This document shows, piece by piece, positions 51,773 to 64,000 of a stretch of DNA of 64,000 nucleotides. Origin of the DNA: Mnemiopsis leidyi (Eukaryota; Ctenophora; Tentaculata; Lobata; Bolinopsidae); the NCBI GenBank assembly GCA_000226015.1, contig JH156160.1, forward strand, positions 197,191 to 261,190, given 5' to 3'. Both the position numbers and the translations under genes were made by a program. How positions within the stretch are numbered: the stretch's first letter is position 1; each line of letters begins with the position of its first letter. The notes beneath the pieces were generated by a model. That model was given only the letters and a program-made list of their open reading frames with translations. It did not search any database and was not told the origin of the DNA.

Positions 51773-54700
51773 ATGTTACAGATAGGCTTTGTTAGTTTGT
51801 TGGTTCTTGGTGCGGTGTGCTCAAGTTCGAATGTCGACTCCTCTTCGGGGATAAGAAACGGAAATTGGGGACATATAACCTTTATGGTCAACCCATCCAA
51901 ATGTTTGAGCACTTATTTCAACTCCCGATATAACTACAACCAGCTCTATACCGCCCAATGTCACCCTGATATCACGTTTGAAACTGATCAACTTGATTGG
52001 AGGTGAGTAGATTAATGATTATAAATAAATTGAAAAATTATGAATTGTAACTGTAACAATAACTAGAAAATAGCATTTATTGATGTTTGAATGGTAAAAA
52101 AATTAAAATTAGGCCGCCGACCCGCCCTTGTCATGTCTGATAAGGTCATATCATGTTTGCTAAGGTATTTCTATCAGATATGACGCAAACACACATCAGC
52201 TGCAAAATAAAGGACTTACCAAGAAATTTGGAACTCCTTACTGCTTAGCCACGGAGGCTTTCACTTGGAACGCTAAACTTTACGTGGTGCCCTGCAAGGC
52301 AAACAACCACTTCAAGTTCCTGATACGTGAGGAGTTCAGTGGTTCTGCTCTGCAGTTTGTTGCGGAGGCTGATCAGCGGTACTGTGTCGAGTTTTATGGA
52401 ACGTACGCCAAACACTCAACTCACACCAGTCATGGCATTCTTTACAACTGTCAGTCGTGGTCATCCAGTTCGGAGCAGTGGACAAATTTCTATTTTCGGT
52501 CTGCTTACAACGGTGAGTCAAGTTTTCTTTTCTAAATCTAAGGATCACTATCTGCTTGAAAGACAAGTTTTGAGTATTGAACCGTGGAAAAATTACAAAA
52601 ACTTTTATTATCCCTGATTAGCCATACAGCATACTCATAATCATATTAATAAGGATGCCTCTTGGATACTACCTCAGGTAGTATCCAATTATAGTACCTG
52701 GATATAGATACAAAACCTATCGTATGTATTACCTAGATAACACGATTTGCACTTTGCAGAAAGCTATAGCCACAGGGCACTAGTTGGAGATAAATGAATA
52801 CACGACACTTACAGGACCGGTATTACAGCCAATAGAAGATCCGAATCTTGCAAACGGTAACTGGGGCTCTCTGAAAGTTCGGACTACGGGACGATGCTGG
52901 GCCGTCGAGGCGGTCCACCTGAAGGTCCAGACACGTCCGTGTCTGGAGTCGGACGAGGCCGCTAAGTTTAGATACGTAGCGACCACGGGGGAGCTCAAGA
53001 ACTGGAAGTATCCTGAGAGTTCCGGAGGGAAGGGGTGTGTCACACGCAGTGGGACCAGTCAGCTGTATGTTACCCGCTGTACTGGCTCGCCGGAACAAAA
53101 GTTCATCGTCAAAAACGGTGAGAATAGTTTTAGGCACTTTAATTTTATGAGTATGACTATGACTGCATGAAGCATACAGCATATGGCAAAACTAAATACT
53201 GAATACCACACTTTTGCGTTTTGATAATGAAACTTATTTTAAAATGTTACAAGTTTCTCGTCTAAATAATGATTTTGTAATTTCTCAGGCATGATGTTTA
53301 CTGGGGTTTTCCAACAGATCCAACTGTTTTCTAACCAGTACTATTGCCTTGAAGATCTGTACAGACACGGCACAGTTTACCCCCGAAGGTGTCACTCTGC
53401 CATCACGACGTCTAGTAATCAGTTCTTCCAGTTTCTTTTCTGGAAATCTTCTGTACACTGTCCCGCTGGAAAGATCCCGTCTGAAAGTAACACATGTGAA
53501 AACTGTCCAGCTGGTACATTTAACCCATCAGCTGGAGCTGTGACGTGTCAGACCTGTCCAGCAGGGAAAACCAGCCCAGCTGGGTCGACCTCCTGCTCCT
53601 TCATCAACACCTGTCCTGCCGGATCGTACATGAACACCGACACCGGGGTGTGTCACCACTGTCCCAGGAACTCTTACACCAACACCGCTGGGAGTACCTC
53701 CTGCATTGCTTGCCCCGCTGGGACACACACTACTGGGACTGGGTCTACACATTGCACTCCAAATCAGAGATGCCCAGCTGGCTCATTCTTGAACGGAGCT
53801 GCGGGATGCACCCCTTGTCCCATCAACACTTACTCCATACAGTTCAACTCAGAAACGTGCACGTCCTGCCCCAAAGGATTCTTTACCAAGACAACAGGGT
53901 CTACTGCTTGCATTAGGAGAACATTTTGCGGTCCAGGAAAGTTCCACAATGGTCAAGTCTGTCAGAAGTGTCCCAGAAATACCTACGACAACTCAGTGGG
54001 AAACACAGAATGCACACCGTGTCCTCAAGGACATGAAACAAAGTCTACCGGAGCGACCCGGTGCACCAGGAAGAACAACTGTCAAGCTGGTTCCTTCTGG
54101 AGTGAGACTGAAAACAGCTGCACCCCCTGTCCCAAAAACACCTACACAGACAGAGCGCACCAGGTGGTCTGCAAGAAGTGTCCAGAAGGGAAAGGAACCA
54201 AGACGACAGGGTCTACCGAGTGTGTAAAGCTGAACTACTGTCAGCCCGGCAAGTTTCACAACGGTAAGAAGTGTGTTGACTGTCCGGTGAACACCTACAC
54301 GGACGAAGTGGGATCCTGGCAGTGTGAAGTGTGTCCTCACGGCAAGATGACAGACCGAGCTGGATCTACTTCCTGCAGGAGCATAGTTCCCAGAGACTGC
54401 ACCCCTGGCAACTACTTCAACGGGAAGGTGTGTCTGGACTGCCCGAAGAACACCTACAGCGACCAACGTGGCGAGAGCCGGTGTAAAGATTGTGCTGCTG
54501 GATATGAAACTGAAACCACCGGGTCAACCTATTGCACAGAAAAGACTGACATCGACGTCATTGCTACCTCCGCGGAGGAGACCAGGAGATGCACTAGAGG
54601 TCAGGCGAAACCAGCTTGTCTGCTGAGGTGCAGGTTCCGTACCAGCACAGGAATCAAGCTGAAGGACAAAGCCAATGTTACTTTCTACAAGCTCGTCGGA

Positions 54701-54865
54701 ACAGATTGGCAGAGTATCGGCCCTCTAGCCTACAACAAGAAGGCTGACTGGTTCAACGTAAAGGTGGCTGAGCGTCCTGATTCCTCCAACGCGGGTATCT
54801 TCAAGTGCGTCGCTAGGTATGGGGAGGTGACCGGCTTTGCGAGAATCAGGGTCGTTGTTGGATAA
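51773..54865 (+). CDS. secreted multidomain protein: two ricin-B-like modules, seven ephrin-receptor-like Cys repeats, Ig-like end
   Basis: Exons 51773-52002, 52178-52512, 52815-53117 and 53289-54865 join in phase to 814 residues. A signal peptide (MLQIGFVSLLVLGAVCSS) starts it. Two related modules follow, each opening with NGNWG and carrying CL...C...F blocks (YCLATEAF, GRCWAVEAV) like ricin-type beta-trefoil lectins. Next are seven repeats of about 50 residues of the form CPAGxFxNGxxCxxCPxNTYxxxxGxxxCxxCPxGxxT, the GCC2/GCC3 ephrin-receptor-like fold. An Ig-like domain with SSNAGIFKCVARYG ends the chain. No membrane anchor is seen, so it is likely extracellular and carbohydrate-binding. The exon 3 acceptor (CTTACAG at 52808-52814) is weak but is the one that keeps the frame. 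An upstream in-frame ATG at 51698 is less likely. A polyadenylation signal is at 55045. Role unknown. Confidence 0.88.
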
Positions 54866-55044
54866 ACATTGTGATTGACCATATTTTAGCTTCAAGTAAA
54901 ATGTCGTATAGAAGTCTGTTTTATTGATCATTTGATTGTTGCCTGAAATTTTCATGATTTAGTAGTAGGTAGTTTTGATGCAGTACGTAATTTTGCACTT
55001 AAAACTTTGAACTGAATCAACATGCGAAAATGTTATATCATAAA

Positions 55045-55050
55045 AATAAA
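55045..55050 (+). terminator. AATAAA polyadenylation signal of the lectin gene
   Basis: Canonical hexamer 180 bp after the stop codon, the first on this strand. Confidence 0.6.
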
Positions 55051-56771
55051 CTGATTTGAAACTTTAATTTTGATAATTGAAATTATGATTTGAATGAATC
55101 TTTAAAAAAGACACTACTCAATATCATTAGTCATTATCGATGTATGAAAAATCTGACACACATTTTGCTATTTATTTCATTTTTGGACAACATACAGCCT
55201 TACTCATACTGGCTGATGCTTAAGAACCAATTATGACCAGCAGATTCATAGGCAAAATGCATTACTCTGAGCCATATAGGCATGCTCCATTTCTTAAGAG
55301 GAGTTCCTAGAAAAGACCAAAATGATTTAAACTGCAGTTAAGATGAGAAATATGATCACAGTTTCATTAGCCATGTATACAATTGAAGCCGGGTGACATA
55401 CCACAACACCGATAAGCCATCGATCATAACACGTGACTTCAAGTAATAAATCAAATTCTATAAATATTTCACGAAGGTGAGAATACTTGATGCATCAAAT
55501 GAAGATTTTATTTCTGTATTAATGAACGTGAACGATTAGTATACAAAAGGTTTAGCCGGGAAAGCGGACCAACTGATCCTAACTCAGTATCCAATCGTCA
55601 TTGCTTATTGCTTACGTGCACCAAAGGGTCCACGGGAGCATGGTCTCTGAACTGAAACTTGTTAATTGTTATTGAGCATCATTTTCTTTTTGTTCCAATT
55701 GAAATTGTGGAATTTATTCTCACCATGTGGCTGTATGAAAATTTTATCGATTCGGTGATTATGTATATGGCCATATCGGTAATCGGTATAATTATATCGA
55801 CTGTCGAGATTAAACTTAAAGTACCTTCGAATTTCAAAATGTGGTGATACCTGTAATTGAATAAGTCGTTCGGACTGAAAGAGAATTTGACAAAAATATA
55901 TTCGTCCAAAAATTTTTTGATTAAGCTGCTGTGCTAAAACTGCGCCCTCTTCTCTATCATATATAATATCTAATTCCCAGAAGACCAGAAGTCAAGTCAC
56001 ATGGTCAACGAGACTGCAGCTTATTTAATGACTCCTAATGGCAGACATTTGGCTCGAGTGTTAGATCGTCGCACGAGAGACCTACCAAACTTTTACCGAG
56101 CAAGTAAATTGGTTTACAATTGAATTAGGACCGAGCGGACTGTGAAAACGGCGAACGGAGCTGGCAAGGACCCCCAGTTAGGACCGACCTCGGAACCCCA
56201 GTTAGCAGGTTGTACGTTATCTTATCGCGGTGGAGTATCGCGGCTATCAGGTTCAACCTCATTAATTGATGTTCCGTTTTCATCATTGGTGTTTTGTATG
56301 ATGTTCAAATTGGGTAATTTTCGAAAAAAATAATAAACTATTATACATCACTATTCATGGCCACGAAGCTTAAACGGTTAAACATAATATTCACTTGGCC
56401 TAATTGTTGCTTCAATATTAGTATTGTTTGATTTTGTTACGTTTTACCGGAATATGAACTTTGGTAATATAATACTGAAAATTTCTCAGCAGTGCTATCT
56501 TAACTCATTAAAAGGTGGTGTGTTTTTTGTGAAGTTATGTCAAACAGTGATGGTTTTGATCGGACGCAGAAAAAGGTAACATAATCCAGCTTGAGAAAGC
56601 ATCTCACTTTACAAACACTTCACTTTACAGAAGCAACAACTTGCTTTTAGCTGCTTGTGCTCGTGTTTCCTAAAATATTCTTCATGTTTTCTGATTTAAT
56701 GTGCCTAAAAATTTACTCAAAGCGTTTGTTGACAAACATATTCTACCCGCACTATCTGTTTCAACTGAAGA
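55051..56771. other. intergenic, no gene recognised
   Basis: AT-rich sequence with a short GC-richer patch at 56120-56230. It lies between the lectin 3' end and the transporter start. The last bases, CTGTTTCAACTGAAG, resemble a 3' splice site one base before the transporter ATG. Confidence 0.5.
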
Positions 56772-59700
56772 ATGGATTTTGATAACATAACTTGCAACCT
56801 TATCACGGAGGAAATCTTCTTTTCCCAAACTGATGAGGATGAACTAGAGTTAGACCATGTTGACATAGATGATGAGAAGATAGATGTAAGATTGAATCTT
56901 TAAGATTCGGAACAAAAAATTATAAGCTGCATCAAATAATTTATAACTATAACCGCATTTGCATGATCAATACTAAAATTGCGACTAAAAGATCGGGATT
57001 GTTTTACAGAAGTACGACGATACAACCAGAAGAAGATCATCCTTGTTAGATGGTGGAGCCAGAAGACGATCATCTGCTCTTGAAGCTAAAGGATTTCCAA
57101 GTCAGTAATGTGAAATATCAACCATGTAACAGTTTGCTGTTTGCAGCCTTCTGCATATGAAAAACGTTCTTTTGATTATTAATTTGACCTTGCAGCTTTG
57201 TCGAGCTGTTGTTGATGTTCTTTTCTATTGCTGTGTTTAACATTTCATTAACACCGCAGCGATTACCGACCCAAATTCTGATGGTCTTGATGATAAGTAT
57301 GAGTTACAGAGAGCTGCGGTTCCCCGGGTAAGTTTTATTACAATTTCTGTATACTGAACAACAACAGATTTTTGTGAGATCGAAGTTATATGTGTAAATC
57401 AGCATCTCAACAATGATCGTTGTATCAATAATTTGTAGATGTATTCTTAAATGAACGTATGACGTAGTTTGTCTTTGTTGTCGTTAATCTTGTCAACGTA
57501 CTCAACGTACTCAAACGGAACATTATTGCAGGTGTTTGGATTCCCGATATCAATCCCGTTCATAATCTCAAACGAGTTTTGTGAACGCTTTTCCTACTAT
57601 GGGATGAGAAGTAAGGATAGTTTGTTCATAAAAGTATATTTTGAATATATTATAGCATAAGCGGCGAATAATAAAACCGCAGATTAAATCTTCCAGTTCC
57701 AGCTCTGTTTAAAAGACTGACCCAAAACTCCTTGGTTTCATGAGTTTATGGGTCTTTTCAGCTATTCTGACGATATACTTCACGAAGAAGCTATTAATGG
57801 CAGACGAGACAGCAACTCTTTGGTTTCATGAGTTTATGGGACTTTGTTATGCCACACCACTTCTCGGTGCAATCATTGCAGATGTCTTCATTGGAAAGTT
57901 TAAGTAAGTACAACCACTAGGGTGAGATGTCATAATATCATGATTTAGAATGATATATCACGTTATCAGGGAAATTGTGTGCTATGACGATGCAATTTAC
58001 TAGTGTTAGGATATCTTTTACTAGTGACCCCTCAGGACGATTTTCTTCATGTCTCTGATATACGTCTTGGGAAATGCGGTGATGGCCCTTTCGGCGATGG
58101 GAAAATTGAGCGTTTTTCAAGCATCCTCAAGCTTTGATGCTGAGACAGGCTACTACAACTACATGCCTGAGGTTTGGGGTCCACTCTTGGCTCTCCATCT
58201 CATCGCTCTTGGGACTGGGGGTATTAAACCTTGCGTTTCCAGCTTTGGAGGGGACCAGTTTAAAGCTTCTGAGGTAATAAGCTGTAATTCGAATGTTCTT
58301 GTTAGCGTAGATAACTGGAAGTGATATAGCGGACAGATAAATTAACAAGATGAGGTGCATAATTCACAAACATGAAGCTTTTTCTTCAAGGGTGTGCAAT
58401 TACGACGTTTCTTCTCCATGTTCTACTTCTCCATAAACGCAGGAAGTGTTCTAGCCACTGCCCTCACCCCTGAACTTCGAGGTAAGTTCTCGATTTCTAA
58501 ACTTTGAATAGAGGGATATTTTATGCAGCACTCTTATCTAGAATAAATTGTACAATGTGTAATAGCCTCTGCGAGAGGATAAACCATTTTTTCTTATGGT
58601 TTTGGTACTGATAAACTGAAAACAAGGAATGGTACACTTTTAATGCATCGGCGATAAATGAATTGATTTATTAAAGTAAGACCCCGTGCATTTCTCCAGG
58701 TATGAAGTGTATGGGTGAAGAGACTTGTTACCCACTGGCTTTCGGAGTTCCAGCTATATTCATGGTTCTTGCTACGATAGCCTTTCTGATTGCCAGTAAA
58801 TGGTACGTTAAAATTCCTCCACTTGGAAATCCTATCATCGATGTTGCTAAAGTCACATGGGTAATTAGAATTAGCGATATTTTTTTTCTAGAAATTCTGA
58901 ATCAAACAATTTTCGTTCAAATATTCAGCACAGTCCTCGCTGTAAATGGATTTAAAATATTCTGAAAGTCTTAGGCTAAGAAATTTGAATTTTCAGACAA
59001 CGTTCTTTGGTAAAGAGTCCCCCAACAAACTGTACGGGGTTAGTTAAAAATCTTCGTTTACCTACATTACTCTAGATTTCATTTCTTAGATTTCATTAGA
59101 GTTCGATAATTGGATCAATTAGTAGCCACTCTTAGTGATTTGTTCATTACTTGGATATGGTGCGAGGTTTCACGAATAAACACGGAATCGTTTTTACACA
59201 TTACATATTACAACATAACTTAAGATTCAGGTGTTAGAATTATCGGTTATCTAGTTGCATGAGAAAGTAGTTTGTGATATCCGATAGGAGAAAAAGGTGG
59301 GAGAGACAAAACAAATTTATCGAATACTGGCAGTTTTCATCCCCTTTCCTTTCTTCTGGGCCCTGTTCGATCAGCAAAGCCTGTTCGATGGGTTATCCAA
59401 GCTGACAGAATGAACGGGAATATCGTAAGTACTTGAAAACAATATTTCAATTACAAATTACAGTCAATGATAACAGACAAGTTACTGTCATTCCTTGATC
59501 ATGCTTCACGGTATCTTAAACAAGAGCCAAGCCAAATATGTCTGTTTCTTTTAACGCTCCAAACACTCAATTACAGGGGTCGTTTGAAATCAAGCCAGAT
59601 CAAATGCAAGTAATCAATCCAGCGTTTGTCATGTGCCTTATACCCTTTTTCGAGATAGTTGTATACCCGCTTATGAAGAAGATTGGCTTGCCCACCAGGT

Positions 59701-60969
59701 AAGAAGTTAAATGTTATGGTGTAATGGACTATGAGAATATCTTTTCGTTATTCGTGTTGGTTGTACTTGTACTCATGTGGACAGACGAACCTACCCGATC
59801 TGAATATATTGTGTCGCTATAATTATAGTGTGATTTTAAACAACATGATTTCAGCCCAGCATTTAGAATGGTGATGGGAATGTTTGTAGCAGCTTTAGCG
59901 TTTATTGTTTGTGCCTTTGTCGAACTTGCAATGGAGGTGAGACATAATTATTGGCGACTTTTTAACATCTGACCCTTTGTGAGCTTAATTTTTCAGCTTC
60001 ATTTTTCAGCCAAACTTAAATAAACTTTGCAATAGACTGATCATTTGGAAGTACTGCACTGGGAATCATTATTCGTACTAAACATTGTAAAATTACCATT
60101 ATACTTTAATACCAAATACACTAAATACTTCAGTACTTTAAACTTCCTCAGCAACGTGTTGACGCTTGGAACAGTGCTCATCCCAACGATCTGAAAGACC
60201 TCAGCTCTATGGATAAAATGGACCAACTTCATGTCCTGGCCATGGTACCGCAGATCTTCCTCATAACCTGTGCTGAGATACTCTGTTCTATCACTGTCCT
60301 CGAGTTTGCTTATGCTTATGTGAGTTCGGTTGTCCTACAATTCCGCTTCGGAAACGATTGTGGAGATAAAAGTGAATACCTGCAACTTGCAAGTGATCGA
60401 AAATACAAAATTTTGAAAGCAATAAATATAGCTGATAATAGAAGAGATTTTATCGTGAATCCTATAATTTAGTAGTTTCGCTAATTAACCGCTATTAAAA
60501 CCACCCTGCAGACCCCACCCTCAATGAAGTCTGTATGCCAATCAATGATGCTCTTAACCTCCTCTTTCGGAAACTTAGTGGTCGTCATATTTACCGAAGT
60601 CACGAAAAGAGACGTGAGTATTTTGTTTGATTTTGCCTTCTGCCGCAATATTGAAGAAAGAAACCGCAATTATCGAAGAAATGTTGATGCCTGACTTAAT
60701 AAAGTTAATATTCAGTTCTTTATAACCCATAATATGATATTTTAGTTGGACCAACAACAAAATTAACAAAATGAACAACATTAAAGATCTCATTTCAGCT
60801 CCACCAGTACATAATGTGGGCTGGTATCCAGATATTCGCCTCCTGTCTCATGTTCTACATCTGCCGCAAAGTGCAGGCTCCCTTAGAGGAGTACAAGAGG
60901 ACTAACTTAGAGGGTCTAGATGGGGACGCAGTGGAGATGACTACGGAGGACAGGAAGTCTTCCAAATGA
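56772..60969 (+). CDS. SLC15A: SLC15-type proton/oligopeptide transporter (POT family), 15 exons, one frame-disrupting insertion
   Basis: Exons: 56772-56885, 57010-57100, 57260-57327, 57532-57610, 57762-57903, 58036-58273, 58391-58481, 58700-58860, 58997-59038, 59288-59424, 59577-59698, 59855-59936, 60152-60319, 60512-60613, 60799-60969. About 600 residues. POT transporters move di-/tripeptides with protons across the plasma membrane. Seen here: the proton-coupling motif [15 protein letters not shown], the signature [34 protein letters not shown], and [15 protein letters not shown] in helix 7. The large outer domain between helices 9 and 10 of vertebrate PEPT1/2 is missing (about 30 residues here). 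Exon 10 carries five extra bases (CTGTT, 59381-59385) that duplicate part of CTGTTCGAT just upstream and break the frame. Removing that shift, [13 protein letters not shown] continues. Exon 9 is small and least certain. Confidence 0.88.
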
Positions 60970-63559
60970 GAATGAGAGTGTTTAAAGTAACCAATGATAA
61001 TGCAGACACTGTTGAACTGCTTTATAAGATCAATACGGTTACCATGTTTGTAAGTTTCGTATAACCGTACAAGAGCAAAAGTTTCGTAAGAGCATAAGAA
61101 TAATCTAAGGAACATATGATATGCTGTTATGTAACTTGTCAACTGGAAAGACGTTATGTATGATATAGGTTATGTATGATATAGAGGTAAAGAAAATTGG
61201 TTTTAAAGATGTCAAGCTTCGGTAGGGGTTTTTTATTTTCAATTTTAGTTTTCGTCCGAAATTAAGATATTAAATGGCTGCATAATTTACTTCTTAATGA
61301 TGATCTATCTAAGTTGAGTTAGATTTATTAATGCGAAAGGAGATTCAAAATGCAGCTTACAAAAGACCGACAAAACTTTAAATTCTCTGTGTGATATCCG
61401 TCCACATCATGATGTTAAGTGATGATACACGATTAATGTTGAGTTGCATCATCATTGCATTTACCTCTAGCTCTTTTGATAGATAAAACTATAACATCGG
61501 CATGGCTTTAACTAGTGGAGTCAGAAACAATGACGGTACCAGATCAAAGAAATTTTCCATCTCGTAACATTAAAAATGTTTAAAAATACTATAAGGGCGG
61601 ATGACGGCAGTATGCATGGAATTGGAACGCACTTTGAAACCGAAAGAGTAGAAAGACCACTATCTTACAGTTGAGATGCAAAGGCCAAAGCAGTTTTTCT
61701 TTTTTACCACTTATTTGTTACATCATGTGTGACGATATTGCTTCCAGGATCATCAATTTAGTATGGTTTACCTAATACCTATTCATTTACAGCCTCAAGG
61801 ATGACCGTAGAAATTTTCGAAATCCTGATGAATTATTGTTACAGGAATAATTCATCCGCATCTTGTAGGGTCAACCTCGAAGCTTATAGATTATTTATTA
61901 AAAGAAATTGTGTCAAGTAGTAGGTTGTTTTTGTTTAGGTACGTCAAATAATATTTATCAATCAAATGCATGATTGCATGAATCATGATGTGAATTCAGC
62001 ATTTTAGAGTTTTAAGTCCTTAGAATCATATAGTCATTATTATCATTCCCAGGCAACTCTACTTTGTCGTTCATTTAATTGCAAGTTCAATTGTAATACA
62101 TTTTCTGTGCGTTGAGGAATATTCAGACAGTCATTTTTGGAAATAAATCGTTGATGAATAAGTTTATCTAATTTGTATATTCCTATTCATCCTTTAAAGA
62201 CGAAGATTCAGATTGTCGTCAGTTGTCTTAGAGTTTGACAAATTGATAAAAATAACTCTAGAAAATCAGTTGGCAAAAAGGGCCAGTATATAATTGTATA
62301 TACCCTAATTGTATATACCTTATATGGTATATACCTTATATGGTATATACCTTATATTGTATATACCTTAACGAGCCTCATTTACAACGTGAACCTGCAG
62401 AGTCTCGACCCAATAACAACTCACATAAAAATTAGGATCATTTTGACAGGTACTCTCCTAGCGTCGTGACTTATTTGATAGTCGGGTGGCGGGTGCTGTT
62501 GCACCAGGCTCGGGGTGGCAGATAATGCAAAATAACTATAGTGTCATTAGTTGATTTATTTCCATGGCACCTACGATGTGGTTTAACGTCCCAAATAATC
62601 TATAGATCGCATCGCAAACGATCAGCGATCATATCCATCGCAATGGGACCATGAACTCGCAGCTCACTTTGCCTTCCCTGCTTACTGTAATTGCATGCAC
62701 TATTGCATTGTTAAATATTGAGTTTAACCAAAAGTTTTTTGAGAAGCTTTTCTCATGTGCACACTTCAAGACTACTACTTTTCGAGTCATCAATGTTACC
62801 ATAAGTTAACTTTTTCAGCTCTGCTCTCGTAGCTTGAAAAGCGCGGTTATTTTTATAGTTTCTGCTTGTTCTGTTTTCCATTCATGAGGTTATGCTAGGC
62901 CAATACTATTATTACAATGATTACGGAGTATCCACAGCTTACATGCTGAGAGCCAAGATAATGAGATTCCATATCACTTTTCTCTGTTCGTTGTTGCAAT
63001 AAGACGTATATCTTTATGGTTAACATATGCACGATTTTGATCGGATTGTATTATAATATTATAATATAAAATTGCGTATCGACGGTTTTTTACATGATTT
63101 GATGTTTTTGAAACGTATTGTTTTCAAATTACCCCAGCTTGTTTAGCGAGGAAGACTAGAAAAGTTATGATTGTGACTAATGTACATAAAACTCCAGTCC
63201 CAGCCCCTATCGGTAAGTCCAAAGCTAGAAAATTCATTGTAGTTTATTAAATTTACTTCGTCCATTCAAATATGGCATACAATTTCAGCAGACTTGATAA
63301 ATACATTTTATCTTACGTACATAAATGAATTACTACTCCGGATTCCTTTTCCTGAAATGTTGTTGTAGAGAGAGGTACCTATTAAAATGTAAGACGAGTG
63401 TCGTCCGAGTCGACTATAAAAAAGGTAATTTCACTAAGAGTAGGACTCGCTGTGGTACTCTTTAAATTGTAGGTTATCAGTTATACCGCCATCCACTACT
63501 TTATTTCGTAACTTATTACTAATTGAGCGATAAAATTTGCTTGATAAGCTTGCAATCGC
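60970..63559. other. no gene recognised
   Basis: AT-rich DNA after the transporter. A short TATATACCTTATATGG tandem lies at 62295-62372. The small frames have no domain. Confidence 0.55.
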
Positions 63560-63668
63560 AGTATGTTTATCTTGCAATCAACCTGCCCGTTCAATTCGAA
63601 AAGACTGGCGATAGACAGTTGACTATCACTAAGTAGAACGGGCAGGTTGATTGCAAGATAAACATACT
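63560..63668. repeat. 33-bp perfect inverted repeat
   Basis: 63560-63592 and 63636-63668 are exact reverse complements over 33 bp, separated by 43 bp. The spacer contains a small GATAG...CTATC hairpin. The right arm ends ATACT and runs straight into the satellite. Confidence 0.95.
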
Positions 63669-63945
63669 ATGTATTCACTATGTATTCACTATGTGCTCAC
63701 TATGTATTCACTATGTATTCACTATGTATTCACTATGTATTCACTATGTATGTATTCACTATGTATTCACTATGTATTCACTATGTATTCACTATGTATT
63801 CACTATGTGCTCACTATGTATTCACTATGTATTCACTATGTATTCACTATGTATTCACTATGTATTCACTATGTATTCACTATGTATTCACTATGTATTC
63901 ACTATGTATTCACTATGTATTCACTATGTGCTCACTATGTATTCA
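63667..63945. repeat. 11-bp satellite ACTATGTATTC
   Basis: About 25 head-to-tail copies. A variant unit with GCTC in place of ATTC recurs at 63694, 63808 and 63929, i.e. every ten or eleven units, a trace of higher-order structure. One unit has a 4-bp TATG slip near 63747. The 103-residue frame across it is the repeat read in three phases (33 bp = 11 residues). Confidence 0.95.
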
Positions 63946-64000
63946 CATTACTCAACTCACTATTTTTCAATGTTCTCACAGCAAATTGTAGCAGCCTTTA

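Noticed and set aside
52750-52800. Alternative exon 3 acceptors of the lectin (TTTGCAG at about 52758, CACTAG at about 52782)
   Set aside because: Both lead to a stop within 15 codons in the required phase. Only the acceptor before 52815 keeps the frame open.
63680-63991. 103-residue open frame with a regular 11-residue pattern
   Set aside because: It is the 11-bp satellite read through in frame; 33 bp makes the pattern.

Overview
The window is AT-rich animal DNA. Its genes are intron-containing, with short GT-AG introns, and lie among long stretches of degraded repeats. The gene content (PAR6, prosaposin, SLC15 peptide transporter, a GRL101-like receptor with LDLR-A repeats, a secreted lectin with ephrin-receptor-like Cys repeats) is metazoan. 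Divergent protein sequence, compact introns, and splice-acceptor-like sequence just upstream of most start codons (as expected where spliced-leader trans-splicing occurs) suggest an early-branching animal such as a hydrozoan/medusozoan cnidarian or a ctenophore. The exact lineage cannot be settled by reading.

Layout. 1-18.9 kb has no convincing host gene. It holds minisatellites, a tRNA-like SINE head (about 6.62 kb), a MITE with long inverted ends (11.2-11.5 kb), CpG-rich repeat pieces (12.5-13.3 kb), two broken LINE fragments around an assembly gap (14.06-17.1 kb) and a small hAT-type MITE (17.85-18.13 kb). 19.0-23.4 kb carries two same-strand genes: single-exon PPCS (coenzyme A synthesis) and a seven-exon PAR6 polarity scaffold whose exons I assembled from splice sites. 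24-29 kb is non-coding: a MITE, satellites, and a striking nested palindrome at 28,564-28,760 that folds on paper into a four-armed cloverleaf. A single-exon orphan class A GPCR follows (29.6-30.7 kb). 30.7-40.1 kb is repeats again, including a second hAT MITE copy with a perfect 8-bp target duplication and a 1-kb element with about 75-bp inverted ends.

40.1-61 kb is the gene-rich part. It contains an eight-exon prosaposin-like gene (SapA-SapB-SapB-SapA) with a 1.6-kb hAT transposon in intron 3, and on the minus strand a two-exon, 1241-residue receptor (signal peptide, SRCR-like start, LDLR-A repeats, seven-helix domain). These are followed by a four-exon, 814-residue secreted protein (two ricin-B-like modules, seven ephrin-receptor-like Cys repeats, Ig-like end) and a fifteen-exon SLC15/POT peptide transporter with one 5-nt frame-disrupting insertion. 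The window ends with a 33-bp perfect inverted repeat feeding into an 11-bp satellite.

The genes do not form one pathway. PPCS is metabolic, PAR6 is cell polarity, prosaposin is lysosomal or secreted, SLC15 is membrane transport, and the others are receptors or a secreted lectin. Most candidates for novelty are structural DNA: the cloverleaf palindrome, recurring CTTCG/CGAAG-tipped hairpins, and the inverted-repeat-plus-satellite unit.
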